A DNA stretch of 24,946 nt from Victivallales bacterium (GTDB lineage: Bacteria; Verrucomicrobiota; Lentisphaeria; Oligosphaerales; Oligosphaeraceae), in contig CAAGGB010000273.1 in the NCBI GenBank assembly GCA_900769285.1, positions 1 to 24,946 on the forward strand, given 5' to 3'. The position numbers were made by a program, and so were the translations under genes. Below, piece by piece: positions 7,631-15,901 of the stretch. Position 1 is the stretch's first letter. Each line of letters starts with the position of its first letter. Below the pieces are notes generated by a model. The model was given only the letters and a program-made list of their open reading frames with translations. It did not search any database and was not told the DNA's origin.

Positions 7631-9652
7631 CTAGACAGTGAGCAAATGAGCATCCACCCGACGATAGAAGACGAGCTCGAAGCCGCAGGGGTCGGGGATG
7701 GTGACCAGCAGCCGGCGCAGCGCCGCGCCCGTCACCCGCCAGGTGCGCCCCGAAAACGCCTCCATCTCGTAGAGGCCGTCGGGCGCACAGCCCTCCAGCG
7801 ACAGCTCCAGCAGCGGCGAGGCGCAGTCAGGACGGCGGAAGACCAGGTAGAAGCCGGCGTCGCGGTCAGGACGATGGCACTGGTAGGCACACCAGACGTC
7901 ACGGGCCAGCGTGGTGGGGTCGGTCAGCGGATGGAAGTCGCCGCGGAAGGCGTCACGCATCCGGTCGGCGGCCGCGAAGACCTGGCGGAACCAGGCGTTC
8001 TCGCGGTCCGTGAAGTCGCGGCGGGTGATGCCGCCGTCCCAGTCGTTGGGGGTGAAGACGGAGGTGGCGCAGACGGAGCTGAAGAAGCCGTAGTCGTCGA
8101 ACATCTCGGCGGGGGTCGTCTCGGAGCCCTGGAAAGGCTGGTAGGGCAGGAGGTTGAGGGTGATGTTCTGGACGTTGAGCACCTGGTCGAGGCTATGGCG
8201 ACAGCCGATGGCGTAGTCGGTGCGGCAGTAGGAGTGGCTGCGCGAGATGAGCTCGACGTCGAGCCGTCGTCCGCCGGAGGCGCAGTTCTCGATGAGGAGA
8301 TTGGGGAAACGGCGGCGGAGCTCGTCCCAGAAGGCGTAGAGTCCGGCGATGTGGGTGGCCTCGGCGACGCCGACGCGATCCTCGTCGTCGGCCTCCTCCC
8401 AGTAGGGTAGCGGGTTCATATTGAAGTCCTGTCGGTAGACGTCGATGGCGCTGGCGCGGATATGGTCGCTGACGGTGTCGAGGGCCCACTGACGGGCCTG
8501 TGGGAGTCCGAGATTGAGGAGCAGGTTGTCGTCGGGCTGTCCGTCGGGTCCGCGATGGGTCAGGAAGAACTCGGGGTGTTCGTCGGCGATGGGCATGCCG
8601 CGTCGGCAGCGTTCGGGCTCGAACCAGAGGAGGAAGCGTAGTCCCTGGGCGTGCGCGGCATCGGCGACGGCGCGGAGGCTGCCGTTGGGGTGGACGGCGG
8701 GGTTGAAGCGCCAGTCGCCGACGTATTTCCACCACTGGTCTCCGCAGTTGGAGTTCTGGTCGGGATGGTGCTCGGGGCCATTCCAGCCGGCGTCCACCCA
8801 CAGCATGTCGAAGGGGAGCCGCTGACGCCGCGCGTAGTCCAGCACGCGCCGCATCGTCTCGGGCGACTTGTTGCCGCCGCCGGTCGTGATGGGCAGACAC
8901 GGGCGGAACAGCCGTCCCTGCGTGTCGCGGGGCGACTTCTCCGTCATCATGAAGCGGTGGAGCAACGTCTTGAACTGTCGGACGGTGAGGCCATCGCGGC
9001 GCATCAGCAGCACGGACGGCTGGCGCAGCGTCTCGCCGGGGCGCAGGCGGAGATGGGTGCGGCGCATGCCGGCGCGGAGATGGAGTCCGTCGTCGTCGAG
9101 CCAAACGCGGCAGGTCCAGGCGCCGCTCCAGCCGATGCCCAGCTCGAGGCCATGGCGGTCATCCGAGTCGAGGCCAATGAAGGGGAGCCAGGCGGCGGAG
9201 GAGCGTCCCTCCTGGGTGTCGAGGACGAGCTCGCGCTGGCCGTCGGGTGCGAGCTGGGTGTCATGCGGCATGAAGTCGGTGGCGCGGTTCACGGTGCCGG
9301 AGAGGGCGCGGACGGTGACGGTCGCGCCGTCGGGCCAGGGGAGATCCAGGCTGAGAGGCTGGATGTCGGAGAGGATGCCGGTCGGCTCGTCGCCGAGGCA
9401 TACGAGCTCGGGGAGCATCTCGGCGAAGGGGAAGTGCCGGTACTCGCGGAGCGTCAGGCGCAGCGCCACGCGTCCCTCCCCGAACCGGTACTCGGCGCGG
9501 CGGAGGACAAAGGTCGGGTGTTCCTCCTCGGCCAGCGGCGTTACGCCATCCCAGGCCAGGCGCACTGGCGTCCCCTCATAGTTCAGGCTTGGAAACATGA
9601 CCGCCCCGATGGCATCCTGCCAGGGCAAACGACAATCCGACAATCCACTCAT
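7631..9652 (-). CDS. GH36-family alpha-galactosidase
   Basis: This 673-aa protein is predicted to hydrolyse terminal alpha-galactosides such as raffinose- or melibiose-type sugars. An N-terminal beta-sandwich (about 1-240) precedes the TIM barrel. The barrel carries LWVDAGWNGP (about 284-293), the KYVGDWRFNPAVHPNG loop (309-324), LLWFEPERC (341-349), the nucleophile motif VYRQDFNMN (presumed D409) and IENCASGGRRLD (454-465) followed by CRTDY (presumed acid/base D479). A C-terminal beta domain follows. The start is the ATG at 9652, which has GGAGG about 5 nt upstream. The ATG four codons earlier has poorer context, and the longer open frame to 10114 runs over rpoN and is out of family. There is no convincing signal peptide, so it is likely cytoplasmic. 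It lies 136 nt after rpoN and may be read separately. The exact substrate is not clear. Confidence 0.9.
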   Translation of the reverse strand: MSGLSDCRLPWQDAIGAVMFPSLNYEGTPVRLAWDGVTPLAEEEHPTFVLRRAEYRFGEGRVALRLTLREYRHFPFAEMLPELVCLGDEPTGILSDIQPLSLDLPWPDGATVTVRALSGTVNRATDFMPHDTQLAPDGQRELVLDTQEGRSSAAWLPFIGLDSDDRHGLELGIGWSGAWTCRVWLDDDGLHLRAGMRRTHLRLRPGETLRQPSVLLMRRDGLTVRQFKTLLHRFMMTEKSPRDTQGRLFRPCLPITTGGGNKSPETMRRVLDYARRQRLPFDMLWVDAGWNGPEHHPDQNSNCGDQWWKYVGDWRFNPAVHPNGSLRAVADAAHAQGLRFLLWFEPERCRRGMPIADEHPEFFLTHRGPDGQPDDNLLLNLGLPQARQWALDTVSDHIRASAIDVYRQDFNMNPLPYWEEADDEDRVGVAEATHIAGLYAFWDELRRRFPNLLIENCASGGRRLDVELISRSHSYCRTDYAIGCRHSLDQVLNVQNITLNLLPYQPFQGSETTPAEMFDDYGFFSSVCATSVFTPNDWDGGITRRDFTDRENAWFRQVFAAADRMRDAFRGDFHPLTDPTTLARDVWCAYQCHRPDRDAGFYLVFRRPDCASPLLELSLEGCAPDGLYEMEAFSGRTWRVTGAALRRLLVTIPDPCGFELVFYRRVDAHLLTV

Positions 9653-9700
9653 CCCTGCCTCCATTCCATCTGCTGCGCCCCTTGCGGAGCTGTCTGTCCT

Positions 9701-9715
9701 CGTCTCGTCTCGTCT
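9701..9715. repeat. 5-bp tandem repeat CGTCT x3
   Basis: Three exact copies of CGTCT lie in the 136-nt gap between the rpoN stop and the GH36 start, 74-88 nt beyond the rpoN stop. No good promoter for the GH36 gene stands out in this gap. Confidence 0.75.
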
Positions 9716-9788
9716 CGGCGCTGGCTTCTGGCGTCCCACCTGCTCCAGTCCAGCGCGGTGGATGCAGGCGGCCAAAAGGGGTTCGTCC

Positions 9789-11276
9789 TCAGCGGTGCGC
9801 CCGCCGCAGGGAGGTGCCGCGCAGGCCCTCGGCCTCGCGGTACTTGGCGACGGTTCGCCGGGCGATGTCGACGCCCTCGCGCTGCAGCATCTCCGCCAGC
9901 TTCTGGTCGGAGAGAGGCTTCTCGGGGTTCTCTCCCTCGATGAGCTGTCGGATACGCTGTCGGATGGCAAGGCTCGAGACCTGCTCGCCGCCGGCCGGCG
10001 TGTCTGCCGTGGCCGCCTTGACATAGCCCGTGGTGAACAGCCGACGGTACTCGAAGACGCCCTGCGGCGTGCGGACGAACTTGCCGGCGATGGCGCGGCT
10101 GATGGTGGTCTCATGGACGCCGAGCTCCTCGGCGACCTGTGCCATGGTCATGGGGCGCAGCTTCTCGATGCCCTGCTCCAGGAAGTCGCCCTGTCGCTCG
10201 GCGATGATTTCGGTGATGCGCTGGATGGTGCTGACGCGCTGGCCGATGGCGTCGATGAGCTGCCGTCCGGCGGTGATGTAGCGCCGCAGCTCCTGTCGCG
10301 CCTCCTTGGGTGTCGACCTGTCCCGCGCCAGCTCCTCGTAGGTCTCGCTGATGGCGAGCCGCGGATAGCCGACGCGGCTCATGACGACGCGCCAGCCGCC
10401 CTCGCCGTCGGGAAGGATGCTGGCGTCGGGGACGATGGTGGGCGCGCTGCGCAGGAAGAGCGCGGCGCCGGGACGCGGATTGAGCTCGCGGAGACGCGCG
10501 GCGGCCTCGTTGACGGCGGCGACGTCGGTGGCGAGTGCGCGGGCGATTTGTGGAATCTGATTGGCGGCGAGGGCCTCGAGCTGGGTGTCGGCGAGTCGCC
10601 AGGCGAGCGTTCCCCGTTCGTGTGCGCGGTCCAACTGTGCGAGGAGGCACTCGCGGAGCGTTCGGGCGCCGATGCCGGGCGGGTCGAACGTCTGGATGAG
10701 TGCGACGGCGCGGCCGACGGTCTCGAGGTCGGCGCCGGTGGCGCGCGCCAGCTCCTCGTCCGAGGCGCGGAGATAGCCGCTGTCGTCGAGGTTGGCGAGC
10801 GCCTCCTCGCCGACGCGCAGCAGCATGGGGTCCTCGGCGGCGACGTCGTGCAACTGCTCGCGCAGCATCTCGGCGCCATTGGGCTCGGCGGTGAGCGAGT
10901 CGAAGAAGTGCCGGCGGCGCTCCTCGTCGTCCTGACCGGCGGAGGCGGGGAGGAGCATGGGGTCGACGCCGGCGTCGTCGCCGGAGCCGTAGACGACGGC
11001 GTCGCAGAGGCTCTCGTCGTAGTCGGCGAGGTCGGCGGCGCGGTCGGCGTCGCTGGCGGTGGCGGCGGTGGCGTCCTGGATGGGGTCTCCTGCGAGCATC
11101 TCGTTGCCGTAGTCGAGGATCTCGAGGACGGGGTTGGTCTCGAGTGCGGTGGTCACCTGGGTCTGCAGCTCCTGGGTGGTGGCCGTGAGGACCTTCAGCG
11201 ACTGGAGCTGGGCGTGGGTGAGGCTCTGCTCCTGTGTCTGGGCCTGCGAGACGCGCTGCTGCTGCTGGAGCTCCAT
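9789..11276 (-). CDS. rpoN: RNA polymerase sigma-54 factor RpoN
   Basis: This is the alternative sigma factor that directs polymerase to -24/-12 promoters and needs AAA+ activators. It is 495 aa with all expected parts. The glutamine-rich activator-interacting region I (1-52) has QSLTHAQLQSLKVL and ends ETNPVLEIL. An acidic, low-complexity region II spans about 53-125. The core-binding domain is at about 125-310 with QTFDPPGIGARTLRECLLAQ. The HTH (TMAQVAEELGVHETTISRAI, about 377-396) is followed by the RpoN box ARRTVAKYR (472-480). The start ATG has GGGGGAAG a few bases upstream, lying in the 12-nt gap after the methyltransferase gene, so the two are probably co-transcribed. No enhancer-binding activator gene is in the window. 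Many sigma-54 genes sit beside lptB; that gene is absent here. Confidence 0.98.
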   Translation of the reverse strand: MELQQQQRVSQAQTQEQSLTHAQLQSLKVLTATTQELQTQVTTALETNPVLEILDYGNEMLAGDPIQDATAATASDADRAADLADYDESLCDAVVYGSGDDAGVDPMLLPASAGQDDEERRRHFFDSLTAEPNGAEMLREQLHDVAAEDPMLLRVGEEALANLDDSGYLRASDEELARATGADLETVGRAVALIQTFDPPGIGARTLRECLLAQLDRAHERGTLAWRLADTQLEALAANQIPQIARALATDVAAVNEAAARLRELNPRPGAALFLRSAPTIVPDASILPDGEGGWRVVMSRVGYPRLAISETYEELARDRSTPKEARQELRRYITAGRQLIDAIGQRVSTIQRITEIIAERQGDFLEQGIEKLRPMTMAQVAEELGVHETTISRAIAGKFVRTPQGVFEYRRLFTTGYVKAATADTPAGGEQVSSLAIRQRIRQLIEGENPEKPLSDQKLAEMLQREGVDIARRTVAKYREAEGLRGTSLRRAHR

Positions 11277-11288
11277 GCGCTTCCCCCG

Positions 11289-12485
11289 CTAGTCCAGCCG
11301 AAGCTCCAGGCCGGTGAGGTAGTCGCCCTCGGGGAAGTCGAGCGAGCGCGGATGGTCGGGCGCCTGCTCCAGGGTGCGGACGACGCGCGCCTGCCGCTGT
11401 GCGTCCCGCGCCGCGTCCCCGACGACCTTGCGGAAGAGCTCCGGCGTCATGGCGGCCGAGCAGGAGTAGGTGAAGAGTCGTCCGCCGGGACGGAGCAGCT
11501 TGCAGCCAAGCAGGTTGATGTCCTTGTAGCCCCGGCTGGCCTTCGCCAACTGCGCCTGCGTGTCCGCGAACTTCGGCGGGGCCAGCACGATGATGTCGAA
11601 CGAGCGGCGCGCGTCGCGGTACTGTCGCAGCACCTGGAAGACGTCGCCCCGGACGTAGGAGAAGACCTCCTCGCGCAGGCCGTTGAGGGCGGCGTTCTGG
11701 CGGGCGAGCTCGAGCGCCGGCGCGGCGGCGTCGAGCTGGATGACCTCGGCGGCGCCCTCCAGGGCGGCGCGGAGGCCGAAGCCGCCGGTGTAGCAGAAGC
11801 AGTTGAGGACGCTCTTGCCGTCCAGGGCGCCGCCGAGCGTGCGGCGGCTCTCGCGCTGATCCAGATAGTAGCCCGTCTTGTGACCCTGGCGCACATCGAC
11901 CAGCAGCCGCAGGCCATACTCCTCCAGCTCAAAGCGCTCCGGCGGCTCCTCGCCCGCCAGAAGCCCCACCGACGGCGACAGTCCCTCCCGCGACCGGGAG
12001 TCCACATCCGAGCGCTCATAGACGCCAGTGACGCCGGGGAACTGCATGAGCAGCTCCGCCAGGACGCGCTTCCAGCGCTCCGTCGCCACCGTCGCGCACT
12101 GCATCACCATCGTCGTGCCGTAGGCGTCCACGACCAGCCCGGGCAGGCCGTCCGCCTCACCATGGACGAGCCGGTAGGCGTTCGTGACCGTCTCCAGCCC
12201 GAGGCTGCGGCGATAGTCCCAGGCCGCCGACAGCCGGCGATGGAAGAACATCCGGTCGACGCCCTCCTCCTGGTCAAACGTCCAGACGCGGCAGGCGATG
12301 GCCGAGGACGGCGACCAGGCGGCGCGCGCCAGCCAGTGGCCGGCGGCGTCCGTCACCTCGACCGTCGCGCCGGGCTCGGGGTCGCCCTCGACGGCGGCCA
12401 CCGCCCCCGAGAACACCCACGGATGACGCCGCAGCAGCGACCGCTCCCGCCCCGCCTTCACGATGACCTTGCCGTTCTTCACCAT
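11289..12485 (-). CDS. rlmI: RlmI-like class I SAM-dependent rRNA (cytosine-C5) methyltransferase
   Basis: This 398-aa protein has the RlmI/COG1092 layout. An N-terminal PUA domain (about 5-75, with RHPWVFSGAV) is followed by a central EEHEE-type domain (about 80-190, with RLVHGEADGLPGLVVD) and a Rossmann methyltransferase domain (about 195-398). Motif I is VLNCFCYTGGFGL (226-238) and the presumed catalytic cysteine is C342 in FTYSCSAAM. Family members methylate 23S rRNA C1962 or related sites. Motif IV reads LAPPKFA (301-307) where DPP is usual, so the family Asp is Ala302. The codon is GCC, one base from Asp GAC. The start has GAGG 8 nt upstream. It is followed by rpoN after 12 nt. The family is sure; the exact rRNA target is inferred. 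Confidence 0.9.
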   Translation of the reverse strand: MVKNGKVIVKAGRERSLLRRHPWVFSGAVAAVEGDPEPGATVEVTDAAGHWLARAAWSPSSAIACRVWTFDQEEGVDRMFFHRRLSAAWDYRRSLGLETVTNAYRLVHGEADGLPGLVVDAYGTTMVMQCATVATERWKRVLAELLMQFPGVTGVYERSDVDSRSREGLSPSVGLLAGEEPPERFELEEYGLRLLVDVRQGHKTGYYLDQRESRRTLGGALDGKSVLNCFCYTGGFGLRAALEGAAEVIQLDAAAPALELARQNAALNGLREEVFSYVRGDVFQVLRQYRDARRSFDIIVLAPPKFADTQAQLAKASRGYKDINLLGCKLLRPGGRLFTYSCSAAMTPELFRKVVGDAARDAQRQARVVRTLEQAPDHPRSLDFPEGDYLTGLELRLD

Positions 12486-12566
12486 ACGGATAACCTCTTC
12501 TCACGGCGCGCCAGGCGCCTCCTCCAGACACAGAAAACGTACTTCTTCTTTCGCGGCGCGGACGCC

Positions 12567-13718
12567 TCAACCCCGGACGCCGGCCCACAGCGGATGGCTG
12601 CGCTCGGCGAGCGGCAGCGCGACCGGCGCGTGCGCCAGCGACGAGCGGTAGACGCCGACGATCATCTCCAGCGACTTCACCGCCTCCGCCGCCGAGCCGC
12701 GCAGCTCCTCGCGGCCCTCGATGGCCTCCAGCAGGTTCCAGGCCGCGCGGCGGTTGTTGTCGCCGTAGTAGCGATGGGAGGGCGCCTTCGGGTTCATGCC
12801 GTAGAAGGCGTAGTCGAGGGGGACGGCGCCCGGCATCTCGCGCGGCGTGGGAACCGGCACGGTGACGAACGTGGCGTCGTCCTCGGGCGGCCAGGGGAAG
12901 CGCCTGCTGAAGCGCAGGTCGCGCTCGCCCTCGTAGCGCACGGCGAGGCTGCCGCGGGTGCCGGTGATGACGATGCCCATGCGGTCGCAGGGGCCGCGCG
13001 GCACCATGCCGCGACGGCTCTCGAACAGCCCGTTCACACCGTTGGCGAAGCGGAAGCGGGCGAAGATGTCGTCGCCGGCGCAGGGGCCGACCGGCTCCTC
13101 CACGGCGATGGTGCTGTCGGCGGTGATGGGGCGGCCGTCCTGGCGGACGTCGGCGAAGACCTCCTCGGGGAGCCCGAAGACGCTCACGGCGTAGTCGAAC
13201 AGATGGGTGCCGAGGACCATCATGTCCTCGCCGCCGCCGCGCGTGTCCTCCTTGCCGCGCATCAGGCACGACAGCGGACGGCCAATCGCGCCGGTCTGCA
13301 CCAGTCGGCGCATCTCGTCGAAGACGGGCGCGAACCGCGCCAGATGGGCGACCTGAACCAGCACGCCGCGTCGGCGCGCCTGCTCCACCAAGTGGTCGCA
13401 CTCCGCCAAATCCGCCGCCAGCGGCTTCTCGCACAGAACGTGGCAGCCGTGCTCGATGGCAAAGCCAATCTGCTCCATGTGCTCCTCCGGCAGCCGCGAG
13501 CAGAACACCACGATGTCCGGATGCTCCTCCTCGATCATGCGGCGCCAGTCCGTGTAGCGGCGCTGGGCGCCGGAGCGTCGGAACGCCTCGTCGTAGTCGG
13601 CGTTCGCGTCCGCCAGGGCGGCGATTTCGACGCCGGGCAGGCCGCAGAACGCATATTCGGTGTAGTGTCCGCCCAGGCGTCCGCCGCCGGTCTCGTACGA
13701 AATGCAGACTTTCCGCAT
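12567..13718 (-). CDS. Gfo/Idh/MocA-family NAD(P)-dependent oxidoreductase
   Basis: This 383-aa protein has an N-terminal Rossmann domain (about 1-125) and a C-terminal alpha/beta substrate domain (about 130-365). The diagnostic CEKP motif is at 96-99 (GCHVLCEKPLA), giving the catalytic-type lysine 98. The usual N-terminal GxGxxG is not clean: the segment reads ETGGGRLGGHY (9-19), a glycine-rich variant. The family oxidises sugars, inositols and related polyols, or opens glycosidic bonds by transient oxidation. The substrate cannot be told from the sequence. GGGEDMMVLGTHLFDY (about 167-182) carries the conserved region with a histidine before the substrate site. It is cytoplasmic, with no signal peptide. 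It lies 109 nt after htpG, beyond a strong hairpin, and 81 nt before the RlmI-like gene. Confidence 0.9.
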   Translation of the reverse strand: MRKVCISYETGGGRLGGHYTEYAFCGLPGVEIAALADANADYDEAFRRSGAQRRYTDWRRMIEEEHPDIVVFCSRLPEEHMEQIGFAIEHGCHVLCEKPLAADLAECDHLVEQARRRGVLVQVAHLARFAPVFDEMRRLVQTGAIGRPLSCLMRGKEDTRGGGEDMMVLGTHLFDYAVSVFGLPEEVFADVRQDGRPITADSTIAVEEPVGPCAGDDIFARFRFANGVNGLFESRRGMVPRGPCDRMGIVITGTRGSLAVRYEGERDLRFSRRFPWPPEDDATFVTVPVPTPREMPGAVPLDYAFYGMNPKAPSHRYYGDNNRRAAWNLLEAIEGREELRGSAAEAVKSLEMIVGVYRSSLAHAPVALPLAERSHPLWAGVRG

Positions 13719-13769
13719 GATGTCCGTGTGCTCCTTGCTGCTGTCGCTCGCGTGATGGGGAAAGGGTAT

Positions 13770-13815
13770 CCGCCCCGGCGCCTCCCGTCGGGCTGGCGGG
13801 TAGACGCCGGGGCGG
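13770..13815 (-). terminator. GC-rich hairpin after htpG, likely terminator
   Basis: An 11-bp perfect inverted repeat (CCGCCCCGGCG at 13770-13780, CGCCGGGGCGG at 13805-13815) encloses 24 nt that can fold further (CCCG/CGGG). It begins 13 nt past the htpG stop. No U-run follows, so this is a likely but not certain terminator. Confidence 0.5.
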
Positions 13816-13827
13816 CGTGGTGCGTCG

Positions 13828-15756
13828 TCAGGCCTCGCGGGTCATGAGGTCACTGACGAGCCGTGCGAACGTCAGCGGGTCCTCGAGCGGGAGCTGTGCG
13901 GTGAGCTGCGCCTGTCCGTAGAGCAGCTTGGTGTAGTCCTTGAGCTTGTCGCCGTCGGGTGCGTCGGCGAGGAGTCGTCGCATGGAGGCGATGAGCGGGT
14001 GGTCGGGGTTGAGCTCGAGGATGTACTTGGTGTCGGGGACCTCCTGGTTCATCTGCCGCATGAGCTTAGCCATGTTCTCGCTCATGCCGTACTCGTCGTT
14101 GACGAGGCAGCAGGCGCTTTCGGTGAGTCGCTTGGAGAGGCGGACCTCCTTGACCTTGTCGCCGAGGAGCTCCTTGACCTTGGCGAGCAGGGCGGCGTTG
14201 GTCTCCTCGTCCGCCTTGCGCTTCTCCTCGGCGGCCTTCTTCTCGTCCTCGGTGTCGAGGTCGACGTCGCCGCGGTTGACGGCGCGGAGCTGCTTCTCCT
14301 GGTAGTTGTAGATGTCCTGGACGATCCACTCGTCGACGGGGTCGGTCATGTAGAGGACCTCGTAGCCGCGCTTGCGGAACGCCTCGAGCTGCGGCGCGGC
14401 GGCGGCGGCGGCGCGGTTCTCGGCGATGATGTAGTAGATTTCCTTCTGTGACTCGGGCATCCGCTTGACGTACTCGGCGAGGGTGGTGCGCTTGCCCTCC
14501 TCGGTGGCGGTGCTCTCGAACAGCATCAGGTTCTCGATGCGCTCGCGGTTCTCGAAGTCGACGTGGACGCCGGTCTTCAGCATGGCGCCGAAGTTCGTCC
14601 AGAACTCCAGATAGCGCTCAGGCTCCTTCTCCTGCATGGCCGACAGCGTGTCCAGCACCTTCTTGACGATGTTCTTCTGGATCTGGGCCATCGTGCGCGT
14701 CTCCTGGAGCATCTCGCGCGAGACGTTCAGCGGCAGGTCGGCGGAGTCCACGACGCCGCGCAGGAACTGCAGATACGGCGGGATGAGGGCCTCGCACTTG
14801 TCCGTGATGAACACGCGGTGCACGTAGAGCTGCAGGCCGCGCTCGCGCTGCTCGGGCATGAACATGTCGTAGAGCGGCTTCTTGGGGATGTAGACGAGCG
14901 CGCGGAACTCCATGGTGCCCTCGACGTTCCAGTGGATGGTCTCGAAGGGGTCCTGGAAGTCATGGCTGATGTGCTTGTAGAATTCGGCGTACTCCTCGGG
15001 CTTGATGTCGGCCTTGGGGCGCTGCCAGATGGCCTTGCGGCTGTTGAGCGTCTCCTCGGTGATGGTGACCTTGGGCTCCTTGCCCTCGATGACCTTGCCG
15101 TCGGCGTCGCGCTCCTGCTCCTCGCGGCGGATGTCCATGCAGATGGGATGCTCGACGAAGTCGGAGAACTTGGTGACGGTCTTGCGGATCTTCCACTCAT
15201 CGAGGAACTCCTCGTTGTCGGCGGTGAGGTGCATGATGACGTCGGTGCCGCGGGTGGCCTTCTCGACGGGCTCCACGGTGTAGAAGCCGTCGCTCTTGGA
15301 CTCCCAGCGGGTGCCCATGGCGGCGCCGGCGCGGCGCGTGATGACCGTGACCTGGTCGGCGACCATGAACGCCGAGTAGAACCCGACGCCGAACTGTCCG
15401 ATGAGCTCGGGCGGCAGCTTCTCCTTGTTCTCCTGGAGCTGCTGGAGGAAGCGCTTGGTTCCGGAGCTGGCGATGGTGCCGATGTTCGCCTCGACCTCCT
15501 CGGGGCTCATGCCGATGCCGTTGTCGGAGACGGTCAGCGTCTTGGCCTCCTTGTCGGCCGTGATCTTGATCTTCCACTCGGGGTCGTTCTCCAGGATGCT
15601 CTCGTCCTTCAGCGACTCGAACCGTGCGCGGTCAATCGCGTCCGAGGCGTTCGAGATGATCTCGCGCAGGAAGATCTCCTTGTTGGAGTACAGGGAGTGG
15701 ATCACCAGGTCCAGCAGCTTCTGGACCTCCGTCTTGAATTGATGCTGTTCTGACAT
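13828..15756 (-). CDS. htpG: Molecular chaperone HtpG (Hsp90)
   Basis: This is the cytosolic ATP-dependent Hsp90 chaperone, acting late in protein folding, usually with the DnaK system. It is 642 aa, of normal family length. The N-terminal GHKL ATPase domain has FLREIISNASDA (E32, N36), the DNGIGM box (78-83), GTIASSGTK (about 93-101) and GQFGVGFYSAFMVA (about 120-133). A short charged linker is near 220-235. The middle domain has YKHISHDFQDP and the LNVSREMLQ segment with its conserved arginine, followed by the dimerisation domain. The start has GAGGTG about 11 nt upstream. It lies 145 nt downstream of lptD. A strong stem-loop in the leader could separate its expression from lptD or regulate it. 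Confidence 0.99.
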   Translation of the reverse strand: MSEQHQFKTEVQKLLDLVIHSLYSNKEIFLREIISNASDAIDRARFESLKDESILENDPEWKIKITADKEAKTLTVSDNGIGMSPEEVEANIGTIASSGTKRFLQQLQENKEKLPPELIGQFGVGFYSAFMVADQVTVITRRAGAAMGTRWESKSDGFYTVEPVEKATRGTDVIMHLTADNEEFLDEWKIRKTVTKFSDFVEHPICMDIRREEQERDADGKVIEGKEPKVTITEETLNSRKAIWQRPKADIKPEEYAEFYKHISHDFQDPFETIHWNVEGTMEFRALVYIPKKPLYDMFMPEQRERGLQLYVHRVFITDKCEALIPPYLQFLRGVVDSADLPLNVSREMLQETRTMAQIQKNIVKKVLDTLSAMQEKEPERYLEFWTNFGAMLKTGVHVDFENRERIENLMLFESTATEEGKRTTLAEYVKRMPESQKEIYYIIAENRAAAAAAPQLEAFRKRGYEVLYMTDPVDEWIVQDIYNYQEKQLRAVNRGDVDLDTEDEKKAAEEKRKADEETNAALLAKVKELLGDKVKEVRLSKRLTESACCLVNDEYGMSENMAKLMRQMNQEVPDTKYILELNPDHPLIASMRRLLADAPDGDKLKDYTKLLYGQAQLTAQLPLEDPLTFARLVSDLMTREA

Positions 15757-15781
15757 AGCTTCTTGTTCACCTCATGGTTCT

Positions 15782-15818
15782 GGGCCGTGCGCGGCGCGTC
15801 ATGGCCGCGCGGCGGCCC
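15782..15818 (-). other. Strong stem-loop between lptD and htpG
   Basis: GGGCCG (15782-15787) pairs with CGGCCC (15813-15818), and inside it GCGCGGC (15789-15795) pairs with GCCGCGC (15804-15810). That gives 13 base pairs with a tiny bulge. It is 84-120 nt past the lptD stop and 26 nt before the htpG start. It may be the lptD terminator or a leader element of htpG. Confidence 0.5.
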
Positions 15819-15901
15819 GTTTCTATGTGTTGTGGTTATGGGATGCCTTTGGCGCAAACTTTCCTAGACCGCGGACGCGCGGCCAGGTTCCCGCCGGTGC
15901 G

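Noticed and set aside
9653..10114. N-terminal extension of the GH36 alpha-galactosidase frame
   Set aside because: It covers the rpoN 3' end, is Ser/Arg/Pro-rich with no family match, and the ATG at 9652 has a good GGAGG ribosome site.
9597..13847. A 1416-codon open frame on the plus strand, and other long plus-strand frames (for example 2224-3579, 14563-15753, 16397-18394, 18042-20300, 20195-21697)
   Set aside because: They are antisense to well-supported genes (rpoN, rlmI, htpG, lptD, fabF and others). Their composition is low-complexity Val/Ala/Gly/Glu/Leu, as expected from the reverse strand of GC-rich codons, with no domain motif.
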